A DNA stretch of 7,781 nt. Origin: Tissierellia bacterium. GTDB taxonomy: Bacteria > Bacillota > Clostridia > Tissierellales > Tepidimicrobiaceae. Within the stretch, counting starts at the first letter, position 1. Every line of letters begins with the position of its first letter. The stretch is taken from positions 1-7,781 of the forward strand of contig JAAZMG010000169.1 of assembly GCA_012798935.1 (NCBI GenBank). The letters are read 5' to 3'. This document shows positions 1-5,604 of this stretch, piece by piece. The position numbers and the translations under genes are program-made. Under the pieces are notes generated by a model, which was given only the letters and a program-made list of their open reading frames with translations, was not told where the DNA came from and ran no database searches.

Positions 1-325
1 CTTTGAATACTTCTTTATAATCATTGGATTTGCTTAAATCTTCCACTTTTCTGATACCCTTCAAATCTTCTTGTACTTGGGATTTCCTATTCTCATTATG
101 TAAATCAGAGCTTTCCTCTGGTGCGCCATCTGTTTTCACTTTTTCATCTATATCTGCAACTGTTACTGCTTCCTTAGTAGAAGGAGTTTTATTTTTGCCA
201 TTATAACTAACAAATATTTCCTTTGAAACGTTATTGGTTAATATACCTATAATAATAAATATAATTAACGATAAAACAAATCTTTTATAATTAATTTTAA
301 TTCTTTTTCTTTTGCTCCTTTTCAT
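1..325 (-). CDS. Partial N-terminus of a basic, membrane-anchored protein of unknown function
   Basis: This gene runs off the left edge; 108 codons are visible with no stop. It starts at ATG 325, preceded by a good GGAGG Shine-Dalgarno (rc of about 332-336) with six to seven bases of spacing. The protein begins with a very basic stretch (KRSKRKRIKINYKRF, residues 2-16), then one hydrophobic segment (about 17-31, VLSLIIFIIIGILT). After that comes a hydrophilic, charged, low-complexity linker rich in Lys, Glu, Asp and Ser. This is the layout of a type II membrane protein or uncleaved signal anchor with the functional domain outside the cell, as in many clostridial cell-wall hydrolases and carboxypeptidases. 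The catalytic domain lies outside the window, so no function can be given. It lies downstream of the DUF2680-like gene on the same strand but is separated by a terminator and about 250 bases, so it is probably transcribed on its own. Confidence 0.7.
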   Translation of the reverse strand, partial: MKRSKRKRIKINYKRFVLSLIIFIIIGILTNNVSKEIFVSYNGKNKTPSTKEAVTVADIDEKVKTDGAPEESSDLHNENRKSQVQEDLKGIRKVEDLSKSNDYKEVFK

Positions 326-425
326 ATCTTGCCTCCAATATACAATGATTCCTAGTATTAAGCCTATGCAATTTAATTTATATTTAGCATTTATCAAAGC
401 AAATTTATTTTAAAAATACTCTACT

Positions 426-453
426 AATATATTATAGTACAATTTACTTTAAA
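426..453 (-). promoter_or_regulatory. Possible promoter for the left-edge membrane protein gene
   Basis: On the minus strand there is a perfect TATAAT (rc of 431-436), overlapped by TATATT (rc of 426-431). The latter lies 16 bases after TTTAAA (rc of 448-453). Neither pair gives both a good -35 and ideal spacing, so the call is weak. Transcription from here would leave a leader of about 100 bases before ATG 325. The rest of the 326-573 gap is AT-rich, and no other gene or structure is visible in it. Confidence 0.3.
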
Positions 454-547
454 TTTGGTTAAAGAATGATGACAAATTATACATAATCTATGTTTTTTAA
501 ATGTATTTATTAGCACATAAGGCTTATGTTACTAATTCAGTCTAATA

Positions 548-604
548 TGCCCATCACCTTGTCCAAAAAATAACTCGGACAAGGTACCCGTCCCCTTGTC
601 CGAG
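548..604 (-). repeat. REP-like hairpin repeat plus decayed half copy
   Basis: The main unit is a perfect 11-bp inverted repeat, CTCGGACAAGG (574-584) with CCTTGTCCGAG (594-604), around a 9-base loop. Thirty-seven bases away, 548-564 repeats one arm plus loop: it matches 585-601 at 14 of 17 positions but lacks its pairing arm. On the minus strand both units have the form GGACAAGG, then G/T, GA, C/T, GGG. This GGACAAGG-GGACGGG-type hairpin resembles dispersed REP-like elements that occur in many copies in clostridial genomes, often mobilised by Y1 (RAYT/IS200-like) transposases. That resemblance is recalled rather than searched. No transposase gene is in the window. Confidence 0.55.
565..604 (-). 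terminator. Rho-independent terminator of the DUF2680-like gene
   Basis: On the minus strand the 11-bp stem CTCGGACAAGG/CCTTGTCCGAG starts five bases after the TAG stop (610-612). It is followed directly by TTATTTTTT (rc of 565-573). The stem is GC-rich in an AT-rich setting and perfectly paired, and the U-tract is in the right place. This should end the small secreted-protein transcript before the next minus-strand gene. There is no T-run on the plus-strand side, so it is directional. Confidence 0.8.
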
Positions 605-609
605 AATAA

Positions 610-936
610 CTATCTATTCCATCTATTGCCTCTCATCATCCTTTTACCTAATCCACCGCAACCTGGCATAAATCCATTTTCTTTATGGAATTTTTCCATG
701 TATGCAAAATGGTCATTCCAAGTTTTAGCTTCCTCTTTTGTTATTAAACCTTCCTTTACAGCTTCATTGATTTGTTCTTTTTTCCATTCCATTCTTTCCT
801 TAAACCAAGCTTCTCTATCCTTCACATTTACCTTTGGTGTTTGTTGTGTTGCTGGTTCTAATGTTTCTGCATAAACAAATGTGGATACTAACCCTACTAC
901 CAATAGCATTGATAAAATAAATAAACTTTTTTTCAT
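610..936 (-). CDS. Small secreted DUF2680-like protein
   Basis: A 108-residue exported protein. It has a Sec signal peptide: MKK, a hydrophobic core at residues 5-21, and a likely signal peptidase I site after VYA (residue 23). The mature part is two predicted amphipathic helices, about residues 40-62 (REAWFKERMEWKKEQINEAVKEG) and 66-87, joined by the turn GLITKEEA. It ends in a Gly/Met/Arg tail (about 88-108) with one Cys at 93 and the pair M100-M101. The E-W-K-K...G-x-I-T-x-E-E-A pattern and the aromatic/His run WNDHFAYMEKFH fit the DUF2680 family of short secreted Firmicute proteins, whose biochemical role is unknown. The start is ATG 936, because AAAGGAGAG lies seven bases upstream. A longer reading from ATG 966 would begin inside the -10 box and is rejected. 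The gene is divergent from a two-component operon and shares a symmetric operator with it, so it is probably a regulated target, perhaps a CpxP/Spy-like accessory. That role is inference. Confidence 0.8.
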   Translation of the reverse strand: MKKSLFILSMLLVVGLVSTFVYAETLEPATQQTPKVNVKDREAWFKERMEWKKEQINEAVKEGLITKEEAKTWNDHFAYMEKFHKENGFMPGCGGLGKRMMRGNRWNR

Positions 937-965
937 TTTACATCTCTCCTTTCTTTTGTAACTCA

Positions 966-998
966 ATTATAGAATTCAAATGTGAAGGAAATATGAAG
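966..998 (-). promoter_or_regulatory. Promoter of the DUF2680-like gene with regulator-binding arm
   Basis: On the minus strand a perfect TATAAT (rc of 966-971) lies 11 bases downstream of the operator arm (983-998). There is no good -35 hexamer; the arm occupies that place. This is the arrangement of promoters activated by OmpR/PhoB-family regulators, in which the protein replaces -35 contacts. The predicted transcript starts near 959, about 23 bases before ATG 936, with the ribosome site inside that leader. Confidence 0.55.
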
Positions 999-1027
999 GA
1001 TAAAATTTCATCTTCATATTTCCTTCA
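983..1027. promoter_or_regulatory. Symmetric operator: 16-bp perfect inverted repeat with 11-bp-spaced half sites
   Basis: TGAAGGAAATATGAAG (983-998) is perfectly complementary to CTTCATATTTCCTTCA (1012-1027), with a 13-base spacer. Within the left arm TGAAGGA occurs at 983-989 and again at 994-1000, an 11-base period. The right arm carries the mirror copy, with a slightly degenerate second half site. Tandem half sites about one helical turn apart are the usual target of OmpR/PhoB-type winged-helix regulators, and such a regulator is encoded 120 bases to the right. Each arm ends exactly 11 bases from a TATAAT facing outward. The structure is seen directly; binding by the adjacent regulator is inferred. 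Confidence 0.65.
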
Positions 1028-1044
1028 TAATCATTTTTTATAAT
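1012..1044 (+). promoter_or_regulatory. Promoter of the two-component operon with regulator-binding arm
   Basis: A perfect TATAAT (1039-1044) lies 11 bases after the right operator arm (1012-1027), mirroring the minus-strand promoter. The hexamer at the -35 position is poor, so activation by a bound regulator, probably the operon's own product, is likely. The leader to ATG 1147 would be about 95 bases. A second, closer candidate is TTAACT (1101-1106), 16 bases, TATTAT (1123-1128); it could give basal expression with a very short leader. Confidence 0.5.
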
Positions 1045-1078
1045 AAAGTCAAAGTAAAATTATAAGTAGGTATGGGTA

Positions 1079-1104
1079 TTAAGTATCTAAATATTTATAC
1101 TTAA
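1079..1104 (+). repeat. 8-bp inverted repeat in the leader of the two-component operon
   Basis: TTAAGTAT (1079-1086) pairs with ATACTTAA (1097-1104) around a 10-base AT spacer. It is AT-only apart from one G-C pair, so a stable RNA hairpin is unlikely; a protein-binding palindrome is as plausible. It lies between the regulator-linked promoter and the response regulator start, and partly overlaps the alternative -35 at 1101-1106. Confidence 0.35.
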
Positions 1105-1146
1105 CTTTTGTGGATTTTAGGGTATTATATTATTTGAGGTGATTTC

Positions 1147-1842
1147 ATGGATAAGAAAAGAATTTTAGTTGTAGAAGATGAAAAAAATATTTCTAATGTT
1201 ATTAAAGCATATTTAATAAAAGAAGGATTTGATGTAATTACTGCTGAGGATGGTAAAATGGCATTGGAAATATTTAATAATGAGGAAATTCATTTAATCA
1301 TACTAGATCTAATGTTGCCTAAACTATCTGGTGAGGAGGTGTGTACTACTATCAGAACCACATCAGATATACCTATAATAATGCTAACTGCTAAAGTTGA
1401 CGAAGATGATAAGATTGAAGGCCTTTCCATTGGAGCAGATGACTATGTTACTAAACCCTTTAGTCCTAGGGAATTAGTGAGCCGTGTTAAAGCTTTGCTA
1501 CGAAGATCTTATAGGAATTCTAGTCCTTTGGCTGAAATCTTAGTATTTAACAATGGAGATTTGGAAGTGGATATAGATAGAATGATAGTAAGAAAAAAAG
1601 GGGAAAATGTATATTTAACCTCTAATGAATTTAAAGTATTGGTCTCTCTATTAACAAGGCCTGGCCAAGTGTTTTCAAGGGAACAATTAATTGAATTGGC
1701 TTTTGGATACGATTATGAGGGATTCGATAGAACTATAGATACTCACATTAAAAACATAAGACAAAAAATTGAAGATGATCCAAAAAAACCATCATATATA
1801 TTAACTGTATATGGAGCCGGATATAAGTTTGGAGGTGCCTAA
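1147..1842 (+). CDS. OmpR/PhoB-family response regulator
   Basis: A 231-residue two-component transcription factor. The receiver domain (about 4-118) has the acidic pocket E10-D11, the phosphoacceptor D54 (LDLMLP), T81 (MLTA) and K103 (KPF), so it should be phosphorylated normally. The C-terminal winged-helix DNA-binding domain (about 132-230) has the LTSNEFKVL start, the SREQL segment, a recognition helix RTIDTHIKNIRQKI and the closing hairpin VYGAGYKF. Length and motif order are typical of the PhoB/OmpR class. The start at ATG 1147 has GAGGTGA (1136-1142) upstream. The histidine kinase gene begins one base after its stop, so the two form an operon and are almost certainly partners. The upstream symmetric operator suggests that it controls its own operon and the divergent secreted-protein gene. 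The sequence does not allow assignment to a named system. Confidence 0.95.
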   Translation: MDKKRILVVEDEKNISNVIKAYLIKEGFDVITAEDGKMALEIFNNEEIHLIILDLMLPKLSGEEVCTTIRTTSDIPIIMLTAKVDEDDKIEGLSIGADDYVTKPFSPRELVSRVKALLRRSYRNSSPLAEILVFNNGDLEVDIDRMIVRKKGENVYLTSNEFKVLVSLLTRPGQVFSREQLIELAFGYDYEGFDRTIDTHIKNIRQKIEDDPKKPSYILTVYGAGYKFGGA

Positions 1843-1843
1843 T

Positions 1844-3238
1844 ATGTCCCTATCTAAAAAACTAACTTTAAGTTTTATTTTTTCAATAATAATCTCTATA
1901 TTTATTATTAGCTTTATATCTAATACCATGATTAACAATAAATTTGATGTTTATCTTATAGAAGAACAGAATAAAAAGTTTGAAAAAATACGAAATGATA
2001 TCAATGATTTATTTATAAAAAAAGGAGATAATCTAACATCTAATGATATATCCAATTATGCCTCTATGGAAGGTATATATATTGAAATCAAAGATCCACA
2101 AAATAATATGATATGCCATTCTAATAATAGTAATAAGCTCCATAAAGGTATGATGGGTAATATGATGAGACGACATCATAGAATGATGAATCCAAATTTT
2201 AATAATATAGGAAATTATGTAGAAAAAACTTTTTCTTTACTAGATGAAAACAAGGTCATTGGCACATTAGTAATAGGTTATATAGATAACTCCCATTTAA
2301 CAGAATCTGCAATGATATTTAAAGACACCTTATCTACCTCCTTTTTTATCTCTGGTATTATAACTATTATCCTTGGATTTATTGTTTCTGTGTTTTTATC
2401 AAAGGGGTTAGCAAATCCATTAGTAAATATCACCAACACAGCAAATCAAATACGAAATGGAAACTTAGAGTCTCGTTCTACTGTAAAAACCAATACGAAA
2501 GAAATTTTCCAGCTATCTCACTCTATAAACTATCTGGCTGAAACTTTAGAGAAACAGGAAAATCTAAGAAAAAGATATGCTTTAGATATAGCTCATGAAC
2601 TCCGAACCCCTTTAACAACATTAAAATCTCATGTAGAGGCAATGCTTGATGGAATATGGGAACCTAATGATGAACATCTTATTATTTTAATGGGGGAAAT
2701 TGATAGATTAACTAAATTAGTAGAAGATTTAAAGAATACCTTTAAAACCTTAGAAGGTCAGCTTAATGTGAAGAAAACAAAATTTAACATTTCCACTGAA
2801 TTAAAAAATATTGTTTCTGGATTTGAACCCTTGTTCAATCAAAAAAATTATATATTAGAATCTTCGATTGAAGAAGACGTTGAAATTTTCATGGATAAGG
2901 ATAGATTAAAACAGATTATGTATAATTTGCTTTCCAATGCTATGAAATATCTAAAGGATAATGGCAAGGTTTTTGTCACCTTAAATAAAGAAAAAAACAA
3001 TATTAAAATAACAGTAAAAGACAATGGAACAGGTATAAAAAAAGAGGATTTACCTTTTGTATTTGATAGGTTTTATAGAGCTGATATATCCAGAAACAAG
3101 GAAACTGGTGGAACTGGATTAGGGTTGTCTATTACTAAATCATTAGTTGAAACCCATGGAGGCTCTATAACTGTAGACAGTGAATTCGGCAAAGGAACTA
3201 AGTTTACTATCTTTATGCCAATTACTTTACTTAAGTGA
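1844..3238 (+). CDS. Membrane sensor histidine kinase with Met/His-rich external segment
   Basis: A 464-residue partner kinase of the preceding regulator. It has TM1 at about 8-28, an extracytoplasmic sensor of about 130 residues, TM2 at about 164-186, and a HAMP linker to about 238. The dimerisation/phosphoacceptor helix carries H251 in HELRTP. The HATPase domain has an N box (NLLSNAMKY, about 361-369), G1 (DNGTGI, 393-398), an F box (FDRFYR) and G2 (GGTGLGL, 422-428). All catalytic motifs are intact. The start is ATG 1844: GGAGGTG (1831-1837) lies six bases upstream, inside the end of the regulator gene. An upstream ATG at 1811 would overlap that gene and is not used. External residues 100-115 hold six Met and three His (H100, M103, M104, M107, M108, H111, H112, M114, M115), a composition seen in soft-metal-binding segments. 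A metal or envelope signal is inference. The 3' end overlaps the convergent germination gene by 12 bp. Confidence 0.95.
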   Translation: MSLSKKLTLSFIFSIIISIFIISFISNTMINNKFDVYLIEEQNKKFEKIRNDINDLFIKKGDNLTSNDISNYASMEGIYIEIKDPQNNMICHSNNSNKLHKGMMGNMMRRHHRMMNPNFNNIGNYVEKTFSLLDENKVIGTLVIGYIDNSHLTESAMIFKDTLSTSFFISGIITIILGFIVSVFLSKGLANPLVNITNTANQIRNGNLESRSTVKTNTKEIFQLSHSINYLAETLEKQENLRKRYALDIAHELRTPLTTLKSHVEAMLDGIWEPNDEHLIILMGEIDRLTKLVEDLKNTFKTLEGQLNVKKTKFNISTELKNIVSGFEPLFNQKNYILESSIEEDVEIFMDKDRLKQIMYNLLSNAMKYLKDNGKVFVTLNKEKNNIKITVKDNGTGIKKEDLPFVFDRFYRADISRNKETGGTGLGLSITKSLVETHGGSITVDSEFGKGTKFTIFMPITLLK

Positions 3239-4336
3239 CTTCCTTCTGAAAAAATATACTATAAGTGTAAATAAAGGGATAACAAATATGGTTATAGTCG
3301 ATGTTACTAATATTGTGCCCTGTAAAACCTCTCCAATCCCCAATAAAGAACGTCTATCCTTTATCAATACAGTTGCAATCAATATAATGATAGCTATAGG
3401 AATTATATAAGGTTGGTTTTTTTGTCTGTTAATAGTTTGACTAAAAGCTACCGTTGTGAAATATAAATATCCTGCAATTTTACCTACATTACCTGTTATC
3501 CATGCAACTACGGATAATACATCAATCCTTTGAATAAAATCAAATAAATCAATCAATCTATTAAATGTGAAAAATGGAAAAATGGTGTGTTTTGCGTATT
3601 CTATACCTAAAGCTGCTTGGGTAGTTATTGCTAATAATAACACTATAATTACTGAATATATAATAGATTTTATATAGATTTTGTTCAAATCTTTCTTTCT
3701 TTTTAAATTTGGAGTTATCATAGCTAGTATGATTATATCAGAGAATTTTATACTTCTATCTAAAGCTCCAATATTCAATTCTTTGAATGTAGAATCCCTT
3801 AGTACTGGTAATAAAACAGTAAAATCATAATTATTATACCCTAATACCATAAACAACAATATTACTCCTAAAATAAATGGAACAAATATTTCTGCACCTC
3901 TAGCTATAGGTTCCAGTCCTTTATAAGAAATATAGATACAAGTAAGTAACATAATTATAGTTGTTGCCCATGTTGGAGTTTCTATAAACATAGTAGTATT
4001 TAATATTTCAACTAAAGTTGCAACAATAACAATGCAAAACATTAATAAAAAGCCAGTATAATAAAGCCCAATTATTTTTCCTATAACTTTCCCTAAAATC
4101 TTTTCTGTATACTCTATTATGGTTAAATCATTGAACTTATTACTTAAGTATAACATGGGTAACCCTAATATAATGGTATAAGGTATTGATAACAAAAGTG
4201 TTATCCAAATGTCTTGGTTTCCTGGTGGAGTGTTCATTATTGGCAAATAAGTAAAAGCTATAATCACTCTATAGATTATTACTAATAAAATTACTTGATA
4301 GGAAGATATTTTGTTTATATTTTTAAAATTATCCAT
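3227..4336 (-). CDS. Spore germination receptor subunit B (GerAB/GerKB-type permease)
   Basis: A 369-residue integral membrane protein of the GerAB (spore permease, APC-like) family, which sits in the inner spore membrane and is the nutrient-sensing subunit of GerA-type receptors. About ten hydrophobic segments are visible, near residues 11-33, 41-63, 85-110, 122-138, 150-168, 197-213, 222-245, 274-300, 312-332 and 342-364. Family signatures include GLEPIARGAEI (about 141-151) and the RIDVLSVVAWITGNVGKIAGYLY region, the family's usual E/Q-R-x-D...W...K motif. The length is normal for the family. The start at ATG 4336 follows the lipoprotein stop by one base, with AAGGGG as ribosome site inside the end of that gene, so translation is probably coupled. 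It is the last gene of an A-C-B operon. The germinant cannot be read from the sequence. No terminator is visible before it runs into the kinase gene. Confidence 0.93.
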   Translation of the reverse strand: MDNFKNINKISSYQVILLVIIYRVIIAFTYLPIMNTPPGNQDIWITLLLSIPYTIILGLPMLYLSNKFNDLTIIEYTEKILGKVIGKIIGLYYTGFLLMFCIVIVATLVEILNTTMFIETPTWATTIIMLLTCIYISYKGLEPIARGAEIFVPFILGVILLFMVLGYNNYDFTVLLPVLRDSTFKELNIGALDRSIKFSDIIILAMITPNLKRKKDLNKIYIKSIIYSVIIVLLLAITTQAALGIEYAKHTIFPFFTFNRLIDLFDFIQRIDVLSVVAWITGNVGKIAGYLYFTTVAFSQTINRQKNQPYIIPIAIIILIATVLIKDRRSLLGIGEVLQGTILVTSTITIFVIPLFTLIVYFFRRKSLK

Positions 4337-4337
4337 A

Positions 4338-5600
4338 TTATTTCCCCTTAACTCTACTAATAGGTGTATTGATTAATCCAGTTCTTATTACATCGGTTTT
4401 AACTTCTATCTGAAAATCAGCCTCTGCAAAAATATCATTCCAATTACCTTTTATTTTCTCCCATTCCTTTGGATATTTTCTATGGAACACAGAACCAAAT
4501 CCAAATATATCCGATTTAAATTCCTTTTGTGCCTTTAGTAAAGTATTGCCTACTCCTCTTTTTATTTCTTCTGAACAAGCTTTTTCCACTTCCTTTATAT
4601 TTTCTTCTTTTGATATGTCAATATCTCCTGCCACTTCTTCTAGAGAACACCTTAATTTAACTTTTACTTTTAAAATAATATTGTTATCTATTATTTCTAC
4701 ATCTTTTTTAGTTTTAAGTTTTACTATATCCATTGTGCTCATATGGATTTTAGTAGGTCTTTTTAAGCTAATATCACTTTCTACTGATGGTGTTGGGGTA
4801 GAACTTCCATCTACAGATGTATTAGGTGTAGGAAAAGTTACAATCCCCGTTTTAACTCTTCCCATTATGAAATTGAACCCTTTTGTCTCTACCCCATTTA
4901 AATATCCAACCAGTTCTTCCTTATTAAATGCAGCTGCTCCCACAATACTAAGTTGATACTCTTTATTACTAGAGGGTTTTTCTATTTTATTAATTTGCTT
5001 TTTTTCCTTTTTTTCTATTATTCCTAAAACAGGTTGTCGCCCCATATCATAAAAATATTTCAGATATTCTGCTAATTTAATATTGATAGCTTTTGGATTA
5101 TATTTAAAATTCTCAACTAGTTCCAATACATAATTGCCAGGTATTTCCTCAAGTCCTGCAGCAATTCCCATTACTTCATAGGCTTTGCTATCTTTTGCAA
5201 TTAGCAAATAAGCTGTTTCTCTTTGTTCATGATCCCTTACTAACAAATCTATATCATTAATCGATGATTTTTTAGCAAACTCCTCACCAAAAATAATAAC
5301 TTTATTATGGGCTATATAAAGTTTTCTATCAAATTTTAAAGTGATATCTCTAAAAGCATCAAATAGATTATCTCCAATACCTTGAACATATGTTACAGTA
5401 GTACCTTTTCCCATACTAGATTTCTCTCTAGCAGGTACGGGTTCTATAACTTCAGCAGTTAATAAAACCTTGTCATTTTCAAAATCTAAACCCATAATCA
5501 AAGCAATGCCAAGAGCATTTAGTTCTCTAGCATTCCAGCACCCAATTAAAACTAAAGCTACCATGATAATTATATTTAAAAGCAATACTTTCTTTATCAT
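4338..5600 (-). CDS. Spore germination receptor lipoprotein subunit C (GerAC/GerKC-type)
   Basis: A 420-residue GerAC-family lipoprotein. The signal peptide ends in the lipobox LIGC with lipidated Cys21, followed by the family signature CWNARELN. It should be diacylated and held on the outer face of the inner spore membrane, where it works with the A and B subunits. The conserved central and C-terminal features are present: GYLNGVETKGF (232-242), and the C-terminal block DIFGFG...HRKYPKEW...W (about 364-387), ending in an amphipathic strand region. Residues about 255-282 form a Thr/Pro/Ser-rich stretch (TPNTSVDGSSTPTPSVES) with linker-like composition, which may account for the somewhat long size. 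The start at ATG 5600 lies four bases after the A-subunit stop; its Shine-Dalgarno (AGAAGTGA) is weak and overlaps that stop, suggesting translational coupling. It is followed one base later by the B subunit. Confidence 0.94.
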   Translation of the reverse strand: MIKKVLLLNIIIMVALVLIGCWNARELNALGIALIMGLDFENDKVLLTAEVIEPVPAREKSSMGKGTTVTYVQGIGDNLFDAFRDITLKFDRKLYIAHNKVIIFGEEFAKKSSINDIDLLVRDHEQRETAYLLIAKDSKAYEVMGIAAGLEEIPGNYVLELVENFKYNPKAINIKLAEYLKYFYDMGRQPVLGIIEKKEKKQINKIEKPSSNKEYQLSIVGAAAFNKEELVGYLNGVETKGFNFIMGRVKTGIVTFPTPNTSVDGSSTPTPSVESDISLKRPTKIHMSTMDIVKLKTKKDVEIIDNNIILKVKVKLRCSLEEVAGDIDISKEENIKEVEKACSEEIKRGVGNTLLKAQKEFKSDIFGFGSVFHRKYPKEWEKIKGNWNDIFAEADFQIEVKTDVIRTGLINTPISRVKGK

Positions 5601-5604
5601 ATAT

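Noticed and set aside
24..206. Plus-strand 60-codon open frame at the left edge
   Set aside because: It is antisense to the truncated membrane-protein gene, which has a clear GGAGG site and membrane anchor.
596..874. Plus-strand 92-codon open frame
   Set aside because: It lies antisense within the DUF2680-like gene, begins inside the terminator hairpin, has no ribosome site, and its protein has no recognisable pattern.
937..966. Ten-residue N-terminal extension of the DUF2680-like protein from ATG 966
   Set aside because: The extra codons begin in the -10 box and include the AAAGGAGAG ribosome site; the signal peptide starts naturally at ATG 936.
1811..1843. Upstream start for the histidine kinase
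   Set aside because: It overlaps the regulator gene by 32 bases without a ribosome site, whereas ATG 1844 has GGAGGTG at ideal spacing.
3180..3410. Plus-strand 76-codon open frame after the kinase
   Set aside because: It is a shadow across the kinase 3' end and the antisense of the germination B subunit, with no ribosome site.
4546..4956. Plus-strand 136-codon open frame
   Set aside because: It is antisense to the well-supported GerAC lipoprotein and has no ribosome site or family signature.
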